DNA from: an uncultured Gammaproteobacteria bacterium
Lineage (GTDB): Bacteria > Pseudomonadota > Gammaproteobacteria > Arenicellales > JAANXG01
Direction: 5' to 3'
Assembly (NCBI GenBank): GCA_947259175.1
Contig: CAMYKW010000088.1
Coordinates: 1 to 32,816 of the forward strand
Length of the DNA: 32,816 bases
In this document: positions 32,019 through 32,816 of the stretch, piece after piece
Position numbering within the stretch: the stretch's first letter is position 1
How the letters are laid out: each line of letters starts with the position of its first letter
Notes under the pieces: model-generated
Seen by the model: the letters and a program-made list of their open reading frames with translations, nothing else
What the model was told of the DNA's origin: nothing
Databases searched by the model: none
Made by a program: the position numbers and the translations under genes

Positions 32019-32816
32019 TTACGGAACATTGTCATTATCCACGTCGAGACACAACAGCTCGATATACACCGGTACATCCGTGCAAGCAGTATCAATCGGC
32101 ACGGTACAGCGTGCAAACCATGCGCTTTGCGGCGGACCGAGGCTCGGCGACGGGACATGGGCCGACACCGGACAACCTTGCCCGCAATCAACCCCGGCAT
32201 TGACGATTATGTCGTCGATCGTGTTCGGATCGGTCAGCCCACATTCACAGGTCTGCGATGCGTTGCACCTCACCGTATAGAACAGGCTCGAATCAACCAC
32301 CCCCGGAGGCCCGGTGGGACCCGTGGGACCTGGAGGCCCTCCGCTCTCACCCGGTGGGCCTTCGGGGCCCTGTGGGCCGGTCGGTCCTGCCGGGCCTTGC
32401 GGACCGGTAGGTCCCTGCGCACCATCTTGACCTGGTGGGCCGGACGGTCCGGCTGGGCCTTGCGGACCCGAAGGTCCCTGCGCTCCGTCTTGACCTGGCG
32501 GGCCGGAAGGTCCGGCTGGGCCTTGCGGACCCGAAGGTCCCTGCGCTCCGTCTTGACCTGCTGGGCCGGAAGGTCCGGCTGGGCCCTGCGGTCCCGAAGG
32601 TCCCTGCGCTCCGTCTTGGCCTGGCGTGCCGGAAGGTCCGGCTGGGCCCTGCGGTCCCGAAGGTCCCTGCGCTCCGTCTTGACCTGGCGGGCCGGAAGGT
32701 CCGGCTGGGCCCTGCGGTCCCGAAGGTCCCTGCGCTCCGTCTTGACCTGCTGGGCCGGAAGGTCCGGCTGGGCCCTGCGGTCCCGAAGGTCCCTGCGCTC
32801 CGTCTTGGCCTGGCGG
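32019..32816 (-). CDS. Collagen-like (Gly-X-Y) protein, 5' end beyond the window
   Basis: Only the C-terminal part, about 265 residues, is present; the start lies past the right edge. About 170 residues are Gly-X-Y triplets built from a repeating 21-residue unit ([12 protein letters not shown], then GPAGPSGP with a final P, A or T). One register slip (GES-G-GPP) occurs near 32340. The last 94 residues form a Cys-rich domain with at least nine Cys (for example [20 protein letters not shown]), probably disulfide-bonded and extracellular. Bacterial collagen-like proteins are usually surface-exposed and mediate adhesion or structure. The stop is TAA at 32019-32021. A stem-loop follows, then the TMTC-like gene. 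Confidence 0.88.
   Translation of the reverse strand, partial: PPGQDGAQGPSGPQGPAGPSGPAGQDGAQGPSGPQGPAGPSGPPGQDGAQGPSGPQGPAGPSGTPGQDGAQGPSGPQGPAGPSGPAGQDGAQGPSGPQGPAGPSGPPGQDGAQGPSGPQGPAGPSGPPGQDGAQGPTGPQGPAGPTGPQGPEGPPGESGGPPGPTGPTGPPGVVDSSLFYTVRCNASQTCECGLTDPNTIDDIIVNAGVDCGQGCPVSAHVPSPSLGPPQSAWFARCTVPIDTACTDVPVYIELLCLDVDNDNVP
32411..32816 (-). repeat. 63-bp tandem repeats with 189-bp higher-order period
   Basis: Units start at 32411, 32474, 32537, 32600, 32663, 32726 and 32789 (cut by the edge), exactly 63 bp apart. From 32474 onward the variants cycle in threes: CTTGACCTGGCGGG, CTTGACCTGCTGGG, CTTGGCCTGGCGTG, then again. The unit at 32411 is more diverged, which suggests recent amplification of a three-unit block. 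Confidence 0.85.

Noticed and set aside
32019-32300. A separate 93-residue Cys-rich gene
   Set aside because: It is in the same frame as the Gly-X-Y region upstream with no stop between, so it is the C-terminal domain of the collagen-like protein.

Overview
The window looks like chromosomal DNA from a GC-rich Gram-negative proteobacterium, most likely a gammaproteobacterium. This rests on gene content: an LpxH-like phosphoesterase, MarC, LysE and YdcF proteins, a periplasmic c-type heme sensor, a DUF1496 protein, an HPF/cold-shock fusion, a GlgC and REP-like repeats. No rRNA, tRNA, CRISPR array, integrase or complete transposase gene was seen.

Layout. Bases 478-8730 hold membrane and stress genes: a CNNM/DUF21 protein, a frameshifted unknown gene next to an MscS channel, MarC, a very unusual 835-residue ABC-exporter-like protein with a degenerate nucleotide-binding region, a Sel1-repeat protein, a YbaK-type deacylase and the HPF/cold-shock fusion. 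Bases 8965-14710 hold two small conserved proteins (DUF1496-like, DUF2934-like), glgC, a histidine phosphatase, a UxaA-type dehydratase and a LysE exporter. Bases 14926-19381 form a signalling patch: two membrane diguanylate cyclases (one with a periplasmic diheme sensor, one with a PilJ/NarX-type sensor) around a tandem UspA protein. Bases 19577-22002 encode a papain-like peptidase fused to an alpha/beta hydrolase, followed immediately by a GH108 muramidase. Bases 22156-24200 hold a rhomboid protease and a relatively AT-rich NYN-domain gene between two copies of a small transposable element. A metallophosphoesterase, a SulP-STAS-cNMP transporter, a methyltransferase/YdcF pair, a TMTC-like TPR membrane protein and a collagen-like protein cut by the window end complete the region.

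Mobile and repetitive DNA. Three copies (193, 269 and 248 bp) of a transposase-free element share perfect 19-bp terminal inverted repeats and lie in CTAG targets with a TA duplication, as in IS630/Tc1-mariner-type elements. They share a conserved left arm with a hairpin and carry different right arms. Two copies sit exactly on the TAG stop codon of a neighbouring gene without altering it. A second, triple-hairpin repeat occurs at 19404-19540 and 27737-27847. REP-like units lie near 27659 and 29733. The collagen-like gene has 63-bp repeats with a 189-bp higher-order period.

Strongest leads: the modular CTAG element family, the diheme diguanylate cyclase, the peptidase-hydrolase-muramidase pair, and the ABC-like protein with three copies of an NLxFG-type segment and no intact Walker motif. 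Family assignments come from reading motifs; no database search was run.
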